Below the pieces are notes generated by a model. The model was not told where the DNA came from and did no database searches. It was given only the letters and a program-made list of their open reading frames with translations. This document shows positions 30,954 to 40,646 of a stretch of DNA of 64,000 bases, piece by piece; position 1 is the first letter of the stretch, and each line of letters starts with the position of its first letter. Source of the stretch: Symbiodinium natans (lineage: Eukaryota > Sar > Dinophyceae > Suessiales > Symbiodiniaceae); the NCBI GenBank assembly GCA_905221605.1, contig CAJNDS010002569.1, positions 58,501-122,500 of the forward strand, given 5' to 3'. Position numbers and translations under genes: made by a program.

Positions 30954-32695
30954 ATGAGGTTGCGTGCCATGATGGGGGTTTTGGCCCCGGTCCTTGTGGC
31001 AGCGTTTGCGGCCTCTCCGATGAGGACGGCCTTGCCGCCACACCTGGAGGTGCTCCGTCGTGAGGCGATGCCAAGAACTCCAACGACACGAAGGGGGCTT
31101 GAAGAAGCCAAAGCGGTGTACCGTCGCGCTATGGCAGCAAGCGGGCACATTCGTGCACACCTGGGTGCAAGTCTGAGTCGTCGCTCCGCACCGGTGCGGC
31201 AGCAGCCAGTGACGGGAGCGTCACCACGCCGAGTGTATCCGACCGATTTCGGCGCCGACCCGACGGGGAAGACAGACTCGACTGACGCGATGAAAAAGGC
31301 GATGGCCGCCTTGCTGGATCCGAGTAAGGCCTCGAATCGTTCCATGGCAGCTGGAATCAAGGACTTCGGCACGGCGACGTTGGATTTGGCTGGCGGCGAG
31401 TACCTCATTTCGGAGCCGCTTGTCTTCCCGACGTATGTGGGAAATGTCCAGGTGGTCGCTGGGACTTTGCGAGCATCAAGCAGCTTCCCGACGGACGCGT
31501 GGCTCGTGATGGTAGGTTCGCCAGCATGCACACCACAGCAGCAGGGCTGCTGCAATGAGTTCATCAACTTTGCTGAGATGCTGTTCCTATATCCCCCTTG
31601 GGAACCTTGTTTTATTTTGTTCATATGAAGCCCAAGAGGATACTAAAAAAATGATTTTTCATTAAGGTTCTAAAGGGGAGTCTAGGTTCGACTCTTCTCA
31701 CAGAGCTGCTGGGGGTGTGTATGTAGCCCACACCATGGGAACGACCATTGGGCCTTCGGTGTCTTGGTAGCCCAGTGGTGCCCTTTACCCTTGATTTTTG
31801 GGTTCTGGTTTCCCTTATAAAATAACCAACCCAAAAAAGGGTGCCCTTATTATGAAATGGTTACTGGCCTCCCAAGGTGTTCTTTCACGGTTACCGCAAG
31901 GCGGGCATTGACATCGAAGGTGGGCACGAAGTTATGGTTCAGCAAGCATGGCTGTCAGAGTTCTACTGGGACGAGAAACATGACCAGACGGAGTCAATTG
32001 GGATCCTCATCAATGGCAACGATCACTACCTCACGGACACCATTTTGTTCGACTACTCGAAGGTCGGAGTCGAGGTGAATCATGCTGCCAACATATTGGA
32101 TGGAGTCCACACATGGAACGGCGGAGGCGTTGGCATTGCAATTCACTCCCCACAAAATCGACTGCTTGGGTGTTATCTTGATTTCAACACGCTTTTGATC
32201 ACCCACCCCGTGAACGTGTTCGTGGAGGGTGGCTTCTTCCTGGATACCAACGCAGTGCTGCAATCTACTGAGGACTCAAAGCTCATTGACGGGCTGGTTT
32301 TCCGTGACAACGACTTCCGGAACATCAACGTGCCGTCCATCGAGATAAATGGCAGTTTCTCCGCCGGCGGCTGCTTTGACATCCAGGATGAGCGGTCGGT
32401 GACGGCGCCCACTGTTCGGACGTCCCGTGCCCGCCAGTCGATGAGACTGGAGAAGGCCACAGTGTTCTCCTTCGACTTCGATGAGTTGTTGCTGCCGGTC
32501 ATTGAGGAGGTGATGTACTCGGTCACCATCGAAGGCACTGGCTTTCCACGCCACGCTGCTCGTGCTCCAAATGGCACAAAGGTCACCATTGAGCTCGATG
32601 AGCCGATCACAGGTGCTGTGACGGTTGAGGTGGTGCAAGGCTTGCAAGGCTGCCGGAAGTCAAACGGCAGAGCCGCAACCTTGTTCAGCGTGTAA
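30954..32695 (+). CDS. Secreted pectate-lyase-3-type beta-helix protein, three exons
   Basis: Exons: 30954-31582, 31704-31758 and 31877-32695, 500 residues. Intron 1 (31583-31703) is GT-AG; intron 2 (31759-31876) is an introner. Both junctions keep the frame, and the 55-bp middle exon encodes AAGGVYVAHTMGTTIGPS, continuing into VFFHGYRKAGIDIEGGHE. The first ~25 residues form a signal peptide (MRLRAMMGVLAPVLVAAFAA). The Pectate_lyase_3 hallmark is RVYPTDFGADPTGKTDST. This family folds as a right-handed parallel beta-helix and includes polysaccharide lyases, hydrolases and phage-type fibres; catalytic residues cannot be assigned here, so the substrate is unknown. Secretion or cell-surface location is inferred. 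A 5' UTR repeat and trans-splice-like acceptor precede it. Confidence 0.9.
31763..31876 (+). mobile_element. Introner family 1 forming intron 2 of the beta-helix gene (TSD GTGT)
   Basis: This 114-bp element begins CTTGGTAGCCCAGTGGTGCCC and ends TTACTGGCCTCCCAAG, terminal inverted repeats with mismatches. It is flanked by GTGT on both sides (31759-31762 and 31877-31880). The intron starts with GT of the left duplication and ends with AG of the element, so splicing restores exactly one copy of the target. Interior landmarks: TTCCCTTATAAAATAACCAA and AAAAAAGGGTGCCCTTATTATG. Confidence 0.9.
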
Positions 32696-33391
32696 ATTTG
32701 ATCTTGACACAAAAAAAGGTATCGGCAACATCGCGTCAGGCACATCCACTTAGTGCGAGGAGGTGGCATAGGGTTTAGGACTCGAGAAACCTTCCCGGAT
32801 CCCTGACGTTAAGCCCTACCCTAAATCCTAAAACCCGAAACCCTAGTCTGGTGGCGCCCCTACCAAGGCCCCTTAGCCCAAAAATGCACCCGAAGCCGAC
32901 ATTGTCAATTCTGCATCAAGTCAGGCGTTCTTTTGTCCTAAAGCACCATGACGCATCAAAAAAGCTTTAAGTTGCAAGCTCCAGCCTAGATTGAAGTTTA
33001 GCTAGTGATTAAGGACTGCAGCGCAGGTTTTAGGGTTCTTAGCCCGAAAAGAAAGCCCTGCGATTCAATCCCTGAACCCATACTTTCACTGCAATCCCTA
33101 AGCCCCGATTTCAATCCCCGCCTCCTCACCTCCCCGTGGCCGCGTAAAGCTCAACCCCCTTAAGCCTATCAGGCACGCCGAGTAACGCGGATTAAAGCCT
33201 ATTAATCCCTAAACTTGACCTTAAAACCTGAGTGAGAGTCCTACTCCCTTTGATCGTTGGGGAAAGAACTCGATGGAAGCTAGATACCCTAATCTTGGGG
33301 GGGTTGGAAAAACTACTAGCAGGATTCCTTTATGGTCCCCATATGAATATACGATATGTACCCCCAAGACCCTGCTATACTTTGATTTCAG
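32696..33391. other. Downstream region, unassigned
   Basis: It is mostly free of clean telomere tracts; only scattered CCCTAAA-like units occur (32815-32850). A pyrimidine-poor stretch with several open frames but no convincing exon extends to 33390. 33345-33391 provides TTTGATTTCAG, the acceptor of the next candidate exon. Confidence 0.45.
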
Positions 33392-33489
33392 CCCCTACAT
33401 TAACCTTTGGAAGTTCAAGCCACCAGAGGCGACGAAGCAGATGACCAGTCGCTGGGAGGCCGCGGTGGCACAGGTGGAAGAGTTCCTTG
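33392..33489 (+). CDS. Candidate internal exon, unknown protein
   Basis: The acceptor is ACTTTGATTTCAG. The frame YINLWKFKPPEATKQMTSRW then EAAVAQVEEFL is stop-free to a GC donor at 33490 (CTTG|GCATAA). A TTTAGGG tract follows at 33500-33540. The aromatic/basic beginning and helical end are protein-like. No family is recognised. Confidence 0.5.
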
Positions 33490-33940
33490 GCATAATGGGT
33501 TTAGGGTTTAGGGTTTTGGGGTTTGGGGTTTGGGGTTTAGTAGATTAGAAGAAAACCCTGCTTGTTTAGCGGTGTGAGGAGTTTTGCAAAAAGTTTTTGA
33601 GGTTGAAGGGGAGCAGGGTGAAGACTTCATTGAGGGTTACGGGGTTATGGTTCTAGGCTCTGGGGCTTTCGGGATGTTTTAAGGGTGAGAACCCTAAACC
33701 CCAAACCCTCCTGTAGGGTTTAGGTTTTTGTTTCCCCGATCTCTGGGTTTCTGTTTTTCAAGGTTTTGTTGGGTTTAGGGGTTTAGGGTTTAGGGTTCAG
33801 GGTTTAGGGTTTAGGGTTTACGGTTTATGGTCTGGGGTGCAGATCTCCCTATCCCCGAACACCGCAAGACCTGAAGCTTGAAAGTCCTCCCTCGAATGCC
33901 CCTAACCCCTTGGCCTCAACACCCTTTGACCTCTAGACGT
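33490..33940. repeat. TTTAGGG and TTTGGGG tracts with unassigned sequence
   Basis: TTTAGGG/TTTGGGG at 33500-33540 and 33774-33830. 33545-33770 is G/T-rich without a supported gene. Confidence 0.65.
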
Positions 33941-34280
33941 GGGATGTTCCCCCTTATACTGACAGCCCTTAATAGGGATTATAATAGGGGTACTATAATT
34001 CCCTATTAAGGACTGGGTTTAGGGTTAAGGGTTTAGGGTTTTAGGGTTTTAGGGTTTTAGGGTTTTAGGGTTTTAGGGTTTTAGGGTTTTAGGGTTTTAG
34101 GGTTTTAGGGTTTTAGGGTTTTAGGGTCTTAGGGTCTTAGGGTCTTAGGGTCTTAGGGTCTTAGGGTTTTAGGGTTTTAGGGTTTTAGGGTTTTAGGGTT
34201 TTAGGGTTTTAGGGTTTTAGGGTTACTATGGGTTACTCTAATTCCCGATTAAGGACTGCTAGCATAAGGAACCTCCCCAT
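33941..34280. mobile_element. GGGATGTTCC-family element split by a TTTTAGGG telomere-variant insertion
   Basis: The left part (33941-34015) begins GGGATGTTCCCCCTTATACTGACAG and reaches ATTAAGGACTG; the right part resumes at 34234 and ends near AAGGAACCTCCC. The 25 bases at 33991-34015 are repeated at 34234-34258 with two mismatches, directly flanking a 34016-34233 insert made mainly of the 8-bp unit TTTTAGGG. The core of that insert (34123-34167) switches to TCTTAGGG. Confidence 0.85.
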
Positions 34281-35765
34281 CTAGACCCACATCCCCAAGC
34301 GCAAGTCTCTCTACCTTGAACCTGCAGCTTGACGACTCAAGCCCCACCTGCCTCTCAAAACGCAATCCCCCCCCCCCCCCCCCCCCTTGAAGTGGAGGCT
34401 GCGTGAGGAGATACAGGAGGAGCGCAGCTTCCGGCCCCTGGGCTCATGGAATTGTTGAAGAGTTCAAGTTTCTATGTTTCGGTTTAGGGATGAAGGTTGG
34501 CATGCTACTAACAGTCCTTATTAGGGATTGCAATAGGGGGTACTAGAATCCCTGTTCAGGACTGCTTGTGCCAAAAAGAAAATCCCAAGTTAAATATCGT
34601 GTTGCCTTAAGGTTCTATAGGGAAGTCATGGTGGATGTCCCGCAGAGTTCGGAGTTTTTGTTTCAGGGTTTAGGGTTTAGGGGTTCATTGTTTACGTCCT
34701 AGAGCTGCGTGGAACTAGGATGATGCTATTCGATATGAGGCCACACAACTCAAAGCCCAAACTCTAGGCATAAACCCTAAACCCTAAAAGCCTCTTACGC
34801 ATGCATGAACGAAATCCTCACTGCGGGCCTGCCCAAGGCCTCGCAACCCGCTCTTGGAGCCTAGTTCTCTTGGGGTCTTAGACTACAGGTGTTGAGATCA
34901 AGGTTTTAGGGTTTCGGGTTGAGTCTTGGGTTAAGGGCCTGATTTCATGGAGGCTTTGGGGTCTCACAGAGTCTCACGTCTAGGATTGGAGTGTAGCTTA
35001 CTGGTTCTTAGTACGTACTCGATATCCCCCTGTAAAAAGGCATTCACGAGATTAGAGAGGGTACCGAATTCTCCCATCTGCTACGAAGTTACTAAACCGC
35101 TTTTTCGCCAGCAAATCTGGATGAAACCCAACCCCTCGACCTAAACCTCTACACCTCAAAGCCTCAGAACCTCAAAACCTCAACGCCTCAAGACCTCTCA
35201 GCCACAAAACCCTAAACACCAAACCTCAAAACCTCAACACCCTAAACCCTGAATCCAACCTCAAACCCACAAAGCCCTAAACCTCTAAACCCTAAACCTG
35301 AACCTCAAAAACCTAAACCCTGACTGAACCTCAAAATCCTAAGCCTCAAAATCCAAACCTTAAACCCTAAACCCTAAACCCTAAACGCCAAACCCTAAAC
35401 CTTAACACCCTAAATCCCAAACCCGAAACCTCAAACCCTACACCTCAAGACCCTGAGCCTCAAAACCCGAAACCCCAAAACCCTAAACCTCAAAACCCTA
35501 AACCGCAAAAGCCTAAGACCTCAAACCCCTAAACCCGAAAACCCGAAAACCTCACGACCTTAAACCCTACAACCCCAAAACCCTACACCCTAAACTTCAA
35601 AACCCTAAACCTCAAAGCCCTAAACACCCTAAGCCCTAAACCCTAGCCCTAAACCCTAAACCCTAAACCCTAAACCCTAAACCCTAAACCCTAAACCCTA
35701 AACCCTAAACCCTAAACCCTAAACCCTAAACCCTAAACCCTAAACCCTAAACCCCTCGACCCAGG
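34281..35765. repeat. Unassigned sequence, then a long degenerate-to-perfect CCCTAAA tract
   Basis: 34369-34386 is a C run. 34497-34590 is a diverged GGGATGTTCC-type element (ACTAACAGTCCTTATTAGGG, GTTCAGGACTGCTTG) lacking clean ends. 35140-35635 consists of degenerate units (CTAAACCTCAAAACC) and grades into perfect CCCTAAA at 35640-35755. No gene is supported between 34600 and 35140. Confidence 0.7.
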
Positions 35766-35837
35766 ATGGCCTCCCCAGTGGCTTCCCCACCCCTCCGCCG
35801 CCGCTCCGCGCCTCCCCGGAAGAGGCTGCTGGAGACG
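35766..35837 (+). CDS. Candidate first exon with ATG
   Basis: It is 72 bp, 24 codons, starting MASPVASPPLRRRSAPPRKR and ending LLET at the donor GAGACG|GTTTAGGG, the first unit of a TTTAGGG tract. Perfect CCCTAAA lies immediately upstream. The arginine/proline-rich peptide would suit a basic or transit-like N-terminus, but this is weak evidence. Confidence 0.4.
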
Positions 35838-37395
35838 GTTTAGGGTTTAGGGTTTGGGGTTTGGGGTTTGGGGTTTAGTTTCGGGTTTAGAGTTTAAGTT
35901 TGCGGTGGGTTTGGGGTTTTTAAGGGTTTTTAGGGTTTTTAGGGTTTCTAGGGCTTTTAGGGTTTTCAGGGTTTATAGGGTTTATAGGGCTTTAAGGGTT
36001 TTCGGCGTTTCGGGTTTGTGGTTTGGGGCATAGAGGGTTTGGGGTTTTGGGTTCAGGGCCTGGAGTTTAGGGTTTAAGGTTTAGGGTTTAGGGTTTAGGG
36101 TTCAGGGCTTAGGGTTTAGGGTTTAGGGTTTAGGGTTTAGGGTTTAGGGCGGCGGTGTGGGGTTTAGGGTCTATAGGGTTTAGAGTAGAAGTCTTAAGGG
36201 GTTAGGGGCTACGGCTTGGGGGTTGTTCACCCTAACCCTAAAAATCCGAAGGGTCCATGTACCGGCTGCCCGGTAGGAACCTCAACTTATCCCCTTTCTC
36301 TGGGGCGAGTTTCCCTTATAAAGTACTGAGGTCATACAAGTTGTTTAGATACCCTGAACCCGAAACCCGAAACCCTAAACAACCCTAAACCCTGAGTAAA
36401 ATTGTGGGGTTCCTGGTGGGTCTGGGGTTTGGGGTCTGGGGCTGAGACTTAAAGGTCAAAGGGTTTTGTGCGTCAAAACCTCCCCGGTGATGCTGGCATT
36501 TTCACAATCAAGCCGAAAAGGTTCCTGCCCTGGTTACATCTAAGGGCTTAGGGCGTAGGGCTTAGGGCCAAGGATCGACCCAGTTCGTCGATGGGTTGAA
36601 TTGAAAGGGAAGACCTCAAGGGCTTGGGAGAACGGTTTGGTTTGAAGTTTCCCTTGAAACTGAATATCCTAAACCCTGAAACCCTAAGCCCTAAGCCCGT
36701 GGACCCTGAACGGTGAAATCCTAAGCCCTAAAAACCCCTAAACCCCTATAACGGTCAGTTCCCCAACGTAAGGTCCCTTTGGGGATCTCTGTGATACTAC
36801 AACCCATTCAGGGCTTAGGGCTCAGAGAACAGACCTTTCAACCTCCCAAGCCGGGTCCCAAGAACCCTGCAACCCTACGCCTTTATCCCCTGATCTTTTA
36901 CACCCTAGACCCTAAACCCCTAAACTCCCTGAGCCTCTAAACCCCCCAAAAACTCTCAACCCCTTAATCACTGAGCCTGAATCCTGTCGCTCTTATGCTC
37001 CTCATGAAGTGGAGGAGTCCCTGATGAGTCGGACATGCTTCACCAGAATCCTGCGGTTTACGCTTTAGGGTTTAGGCTTTAGGCTCTAGGGTTTGGGGTT
37101 TAGGGTTTTGGGGTTTAGGGTTTAGGGTTTAGGGCTGAGGGAACTCCTGGTGCGTCGCACAATTTGTAGATTGGGAGAGCTGGCCATACCAACTCCCCAA
37201 CCTTCCAGCCCTTGAACCTCAATCCTTCAGCCCGAATGCTCTAAACCATACATGACCCCTAAACCCTAAACCCTACACCCTAAACCCTAAACCCTAAACC
37301 CTAAACCCTAAACCCTAAACCCTAAACCCTAAACCCTAAACCCTAAACCCTACATTACCCCTAACCCTACAGAATCCTAGCCACTCCCCCCCGCA
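35838..37395. repeat. Degenerate TTTAGGG/TTTTTAGGG tracts and CCCTAAA tract
   Basis: 35838-36160 is a G-rich mosaic (GGGTTTAG, GGGTTTTTAG, GGGTTTATAG). 36250-36340 has faint resemblance to introner family 1 but no clean ends. 37065-37135 is TTTAGGG and 37255-37350 perfect CCCTAAA. No gene is recognised between. Confidence 0.7.
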
Positions 37396-37540
37396 ATGGC
37401 CAGGAGCGACTGGCACCTGCAGGCTCGCATCCAAGAGTTGGAGGTGCCAACGGGATGTGTGCGCGTGCTCGCGAGCGCAGTACTCTTGATTTTCATGTCC
37501 ATTCTTACTGTGATTCTCTTACGACAATTGTTTGCGGGAG
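37396..37540 (+). CDS. Possible first exon with a transmembrane segment
   Basis: An ATG at 37396 opens MARSDWHLQARIQELEVPTG followed by a hydrophobic stretch VLASAVLLIFMSILTVILL, a good single transmembrane helix. The frame then enters G-rich simple sequence, so the true 3' boundary (perhaps GT at about 37529) is a guess. The next candidate exon is 37699-37764. The family is unknown. Confidence 0.35.
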
Positions 37541-37698
37541 GGGGTGGAGGGGTGGAGCGGGGTGGGGGGGGGGCGGGGGTGCGGGGGTGGTTTAGGGTTG
37601 AGAGTGCAGAGTTCAGGGCCTATGCTGTAGTGTTCGCGCTTACCTTGAGGGTTTTGGATTTTGGGTTGGGTGAGGGGATGTAGGGGCACTTGCCCCAG

Positions 37699-37764
37699 AG
37701 GCAGCCATGTTCCCTGGAGGAGCTTGTTCGCGATCTCCAGAGAGATCAGAAAGTTGATCGAGAG
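37699..37764 (+). CDS. Candidate internal exon, charged helix
   Basis: It is 66 bp, 22 codons, phase 0. The acceptor is CACTTGCCCCAG and the donor CGAGAG|GTGGGG. The peptide begins RQPCSLEELVRDLQRDQKVD. It may belong with the exon starting at 37396. The long CCCCAAA array begins 30 bp downstream. Confidence 0.45.
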
Positions 37765-37796
37765 GTGGGGCCCTCTGCTTGGCTTAGTGCGGCCCC

Positions 37797-38530
37797 TAAA
37801 TCCCAAACCCCAAACAGATAAACCTCAAACCCCAAACCCCAAACAAACAAACCCCAAACAAACACACCCCAAACAAACAAACCTCAAACCCCAAACCCCA
37901 AACCCCAACCCCCAAACCCCCAAACCCCAAACCCCAAACCCCCAACCCCCAAACCCCAAACCCCAAACCCCCAAACCCCAACCCCAAACCCCAACCCCAA
38001 ACCCCAAACCCCAAACCCCAAACCCCAAACCCCAAACCCCAAACCCCGAACCCAAACCCCCAAACCCAAACCCCAAACAAACAAAACCCAAACAAACCTC
38101 AAACCCAAACCCCAAACCCCCAAACCCCAACCCCAAACCCCAAAGCCCCAAGCCCCAAGCCCAAGCCAAGCCCCAAACCCCAAACAAACAAACCCCAACC
38201 AACAAACCCAAACCCCAAACCCCAAACAAACCTCAAACCCCAAACCCCAAACAAACACACCCCAAACAACCACACCCAAAACAAACAAACCTCAAACCCC
38301 AAACCCCAAGCCCAAGCCCCAAGCCCAAACCCCAAACCCAAACAAACAAACCCCAACCAACAAACCCCAAACCCCAAACCCCAAACAAACCCCAACCCCA
38401 AAACCCAAACCCAAACCCCAAACCCCAAACCCCAAACCCAAAACCCCAAACCCCAAACCCCAAACCAACAAACCCCAAACCAACAAACCCCAAACCCCAA
38501 ACCCCAAACCCCAAACCCCAAACCCTAACC
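37797..38530. repeat. Large (CCCCAAA)n variant array with CAAACAAA interruptions
   Basis: About 730 bp are built from CCCCAAA (TTTGGGG on the other strand), interrupted by AACAAACAAACC, CCCAAGCCC and AACCAACAAACC modules that themselves recur, a higher-order organisation. It grades into CCCTAAA at 38520-38550. Open frames on both strands (one of 293 codons) are periodicity artefacts rich in Pro/Asn/Lys or Gly/Trp. Confidence 0.9.
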
Positions 38531-39023
38531 CCTAAACCCTAAATCCTTTCAAACCCTAAGCCCTAAGCCCTGACTTTGAGTTGGGGCGCTGCTAAGCGTT
38601 GAAGGCGGCGCGTTGAGGTGCCCTCACTCCCTCGACTCTGAGACCTCAGACTCCCCAGATCCCTACATCCTGAAAGCCTGAAGCCTGAAGCCAGCCCCCC
38701 GACTGGCATTTTATGAATCAAAATTATCCTTACTATAGCGGCCCTATTAAAAGATTCATAACGGGCCGTGAAGTCTGAAGAGAAGTAGAATATAATGTGA
38801 AGAGAGTCTAGTATGACCCCTGAAAGGTGAAGAGCCGGCGTCCTTCTGAGAACCCCGTGAAAGCTGAGGAGCCTCTAACCCTTAGCCCCTGGAAGTGCTT
38901 CTGAGAACCGTAAACCCTAAACCCTAAACCCTAAACCCTAAACCCTAAACCCTAAACCCTAAACCCTAAACCCTAAACCCTAAACCCTAAACCCTAAGCC
39001 CTACGGTGAAAAGACTCAATAAG
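38531..39023. repeat. Unassigned sequence and CCCTAAA tract
   Basis: 38560-38905 is unique; 38705-38790 is relatively AT-rich. A perfect CCCTAAA tract lies at 38910-39003. No gene. Confidence 0.7.
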
Positions 39024-39135
39024 AAACGGGCGTTCATCGGATTGGACCCCGGAGATTGCTTGTTGGGCATCTCGGGAAATGAGAACTCTGAGCTTGGCTC
39101 AGGGTCTGGTCGATTTCTACAACCCTACAGGGTTG
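39024..39135 (+). CDS. Candidate exon, unknown protein
   Basis: After AAAAGACTCAATAAG the frame KRAFIGLDPGDCLLGISGNE then SELGSGSGRFLQPYRVGG is stop-free. The region upstream in the same frame (VKRLNKK) is also open. No clear donor was located; the frame runs into degenerate G-rich repeats. Protein-like composition is the main evidence. Confidence 0.35.
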
Positions 39136-40646
39136 GAGGGCTCAGAATTTGAGGGGCTCAGAATTTGAGGGGCTCAGGGTGGGAGAGCTTCGGGTTCGAG
39201 GGCTTAGGGTGGGAAACCCTGAACCCGAAACCCGAAAACCGAAACCCTCAACCCGCAACCCTAAACCCAACATTCTTGTGCCAGGCTCTCCGGGCAACCT
39301 GCGACCACCGAGATCGACTCCAGGCCTACCCAGCACACCCCCCAACACACCCCAAAACACCCCTACACCCCCCCAAAACACCTAAAAACACCCGGAAACC
39401 ATCCAGGACACCCCAAAACACCCTCGATATCCCTAAATATCCCGCACCGCCCTAAACACCCTGAACACCCTGAACACGCTTAAACCCCTACACTCCCTAC
39501 ACTCCCCAAACCCTAAACCCCAAACCCCAAACCCCAAACCCCAAACCCCAAACCCCAAACCCCAAACCCCAAACCCCAAACCCCAAGCCCCAAGCCCTAA
39601 GCCCCAAACCCCAAACCCCAAACCCTAAACCCCTTCCCCGAGAGCCCTAAAGGACGGAGCCTGAAGCCTCCAGGGCTCAGGGGCCTTAGGGGGTTCAGAG
39701 GGTTGGTATTGGGCTTAGGGTTTAGGGTTTAGGGTTTAGGGTTTAGGGTTTAAGGTTTAGGGTTTAGGGTTTAGGGTTAGGGCTTAGGGGTTTCTGGTTT
39801 GTTGCTTTCAGAGAGGTTTTGTGGTTAGCGCCCTTGGCTACATGTATATAGGGCTGATGCGTCGCCGGAGTTTGGAAGGTTGCTGGATAAATTCTCTTCA
39901 TAGGTACCAGAGTTTTGAGTGCTGGGATTTTGCTGGGCTTAACAAACCGGCCAGGGACTGTATGAGTTAGGTCAGTGCATGTTGTCTGAAATTGGCTGCT
40001 AGCGCCGGCCGGTAAGCCCCAAGCCTTCACTTTCATCCGTGTGCCTTTCTTGCAGGAAAGCTTCTCATTGTTGAACATCATGTTACATGTACTTCCATGA
40101 TTACTTAAAACCAATAAGGAACAATAATGCTCATCTCAAAATAGTACCCCAACAATGGTGCAGATTCTATTCTCTCAGCTCCTGTGCTGTTGCCGACTTG
40201 GCTTAGGGGTCTCAGGCACGTTCGGCACGCCTCAGTCAACGCATGGGTGTCCACTGCAATTCCTAGCTTGAGGTTGAGGGTTTAGGGTTTAGGGTTTAGG
40301 GTTTAGGGTTTAGGGTTTAGGGTTTAGGGTTTAGGGTTTAGGGTTTAGGGTTTAGGGTTTAGGGTTTAGGGCTCCAGGAGGTTGGCGCTCAAATCGCTGG
40401 GGGTGCAGCAAAGAGCACATGTGTTTGGGAAGGCGAAGCCTTTGTTGCCCTAAAATTGTACCTAAGTCCCTTCAAGATGCGCTAAAGGCCCCCTTGAAAC
40501 CCTAAACCCTAAACCCTAAACCCTAAACCCTAAACCCTAAACCCTAAACCCTAAACCCTAAACCCTAAACGGGGATCCAAGTATGGGCCGGAGGCCAGGT
40601 TTTGGGGAGTCTTTCAGGGCTTTGCTCTGCGGCATTCTGTGGCAGC
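39136..40646. repeat. Degenerate repeats, CCCCAAA array, TTTAGGG and CCCTAAA tracts
   Basis: 39136-39260 are degenerate G-rich then C-rich units; 39282-39320 follows TTCTTGTGCCAG and could be a short exon (ALRATCDHRDRLQ). 39320-39480 is CACCCCAAAACACC simple sequence. 39508-39630 is CCCCAAA; 39716-39785 and 40274-40372 are TTTAGGG; 40498-40570 is CCCTAAA. 39790-40260 is unassigned. Confidence 0.7.

Noticed and set aside
30782-31624. 280-codon frame on the - strand
   Set aside because: Antisense to exon 1 of the beta-helix gene, whose + strand frame has a signal peptide and the Pectate_lyase_3 motif and splices in frame to further homologous exons.
31583-31703. Intron 1 of the beta-helix gene as an introner with GCTG duplication
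   Set aside because: The apparent duplication (31580-31583 and 31705-31708) would give an element length that does not match the frame-restoring splice, so the duplication is probably chance.
32173-32769. 198-codon frame on the - strand
   Set aside because: Shadow of exon 3 of the beta-helix gene; no domain features.
36248-36345. Possible further introner family 1 copy (CGGCTGCCCGGTAGGAACC, TTTCCCTTATAAAGTA)
   Set aside because: Only the central part resembles the family; no inverted ends or 4-bp duplication could be found.
37661-38542. 293-codon open frame rich in Pro, Asn, Lys, Gln (and several long Gly/Trp-rich frames on the other strand)
   Set aside because: It lies entirely over the CCCCAAA array; a 7-bp period free of stop codons opens all frames. 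No unique protein sequence is present beyond the first few residues.
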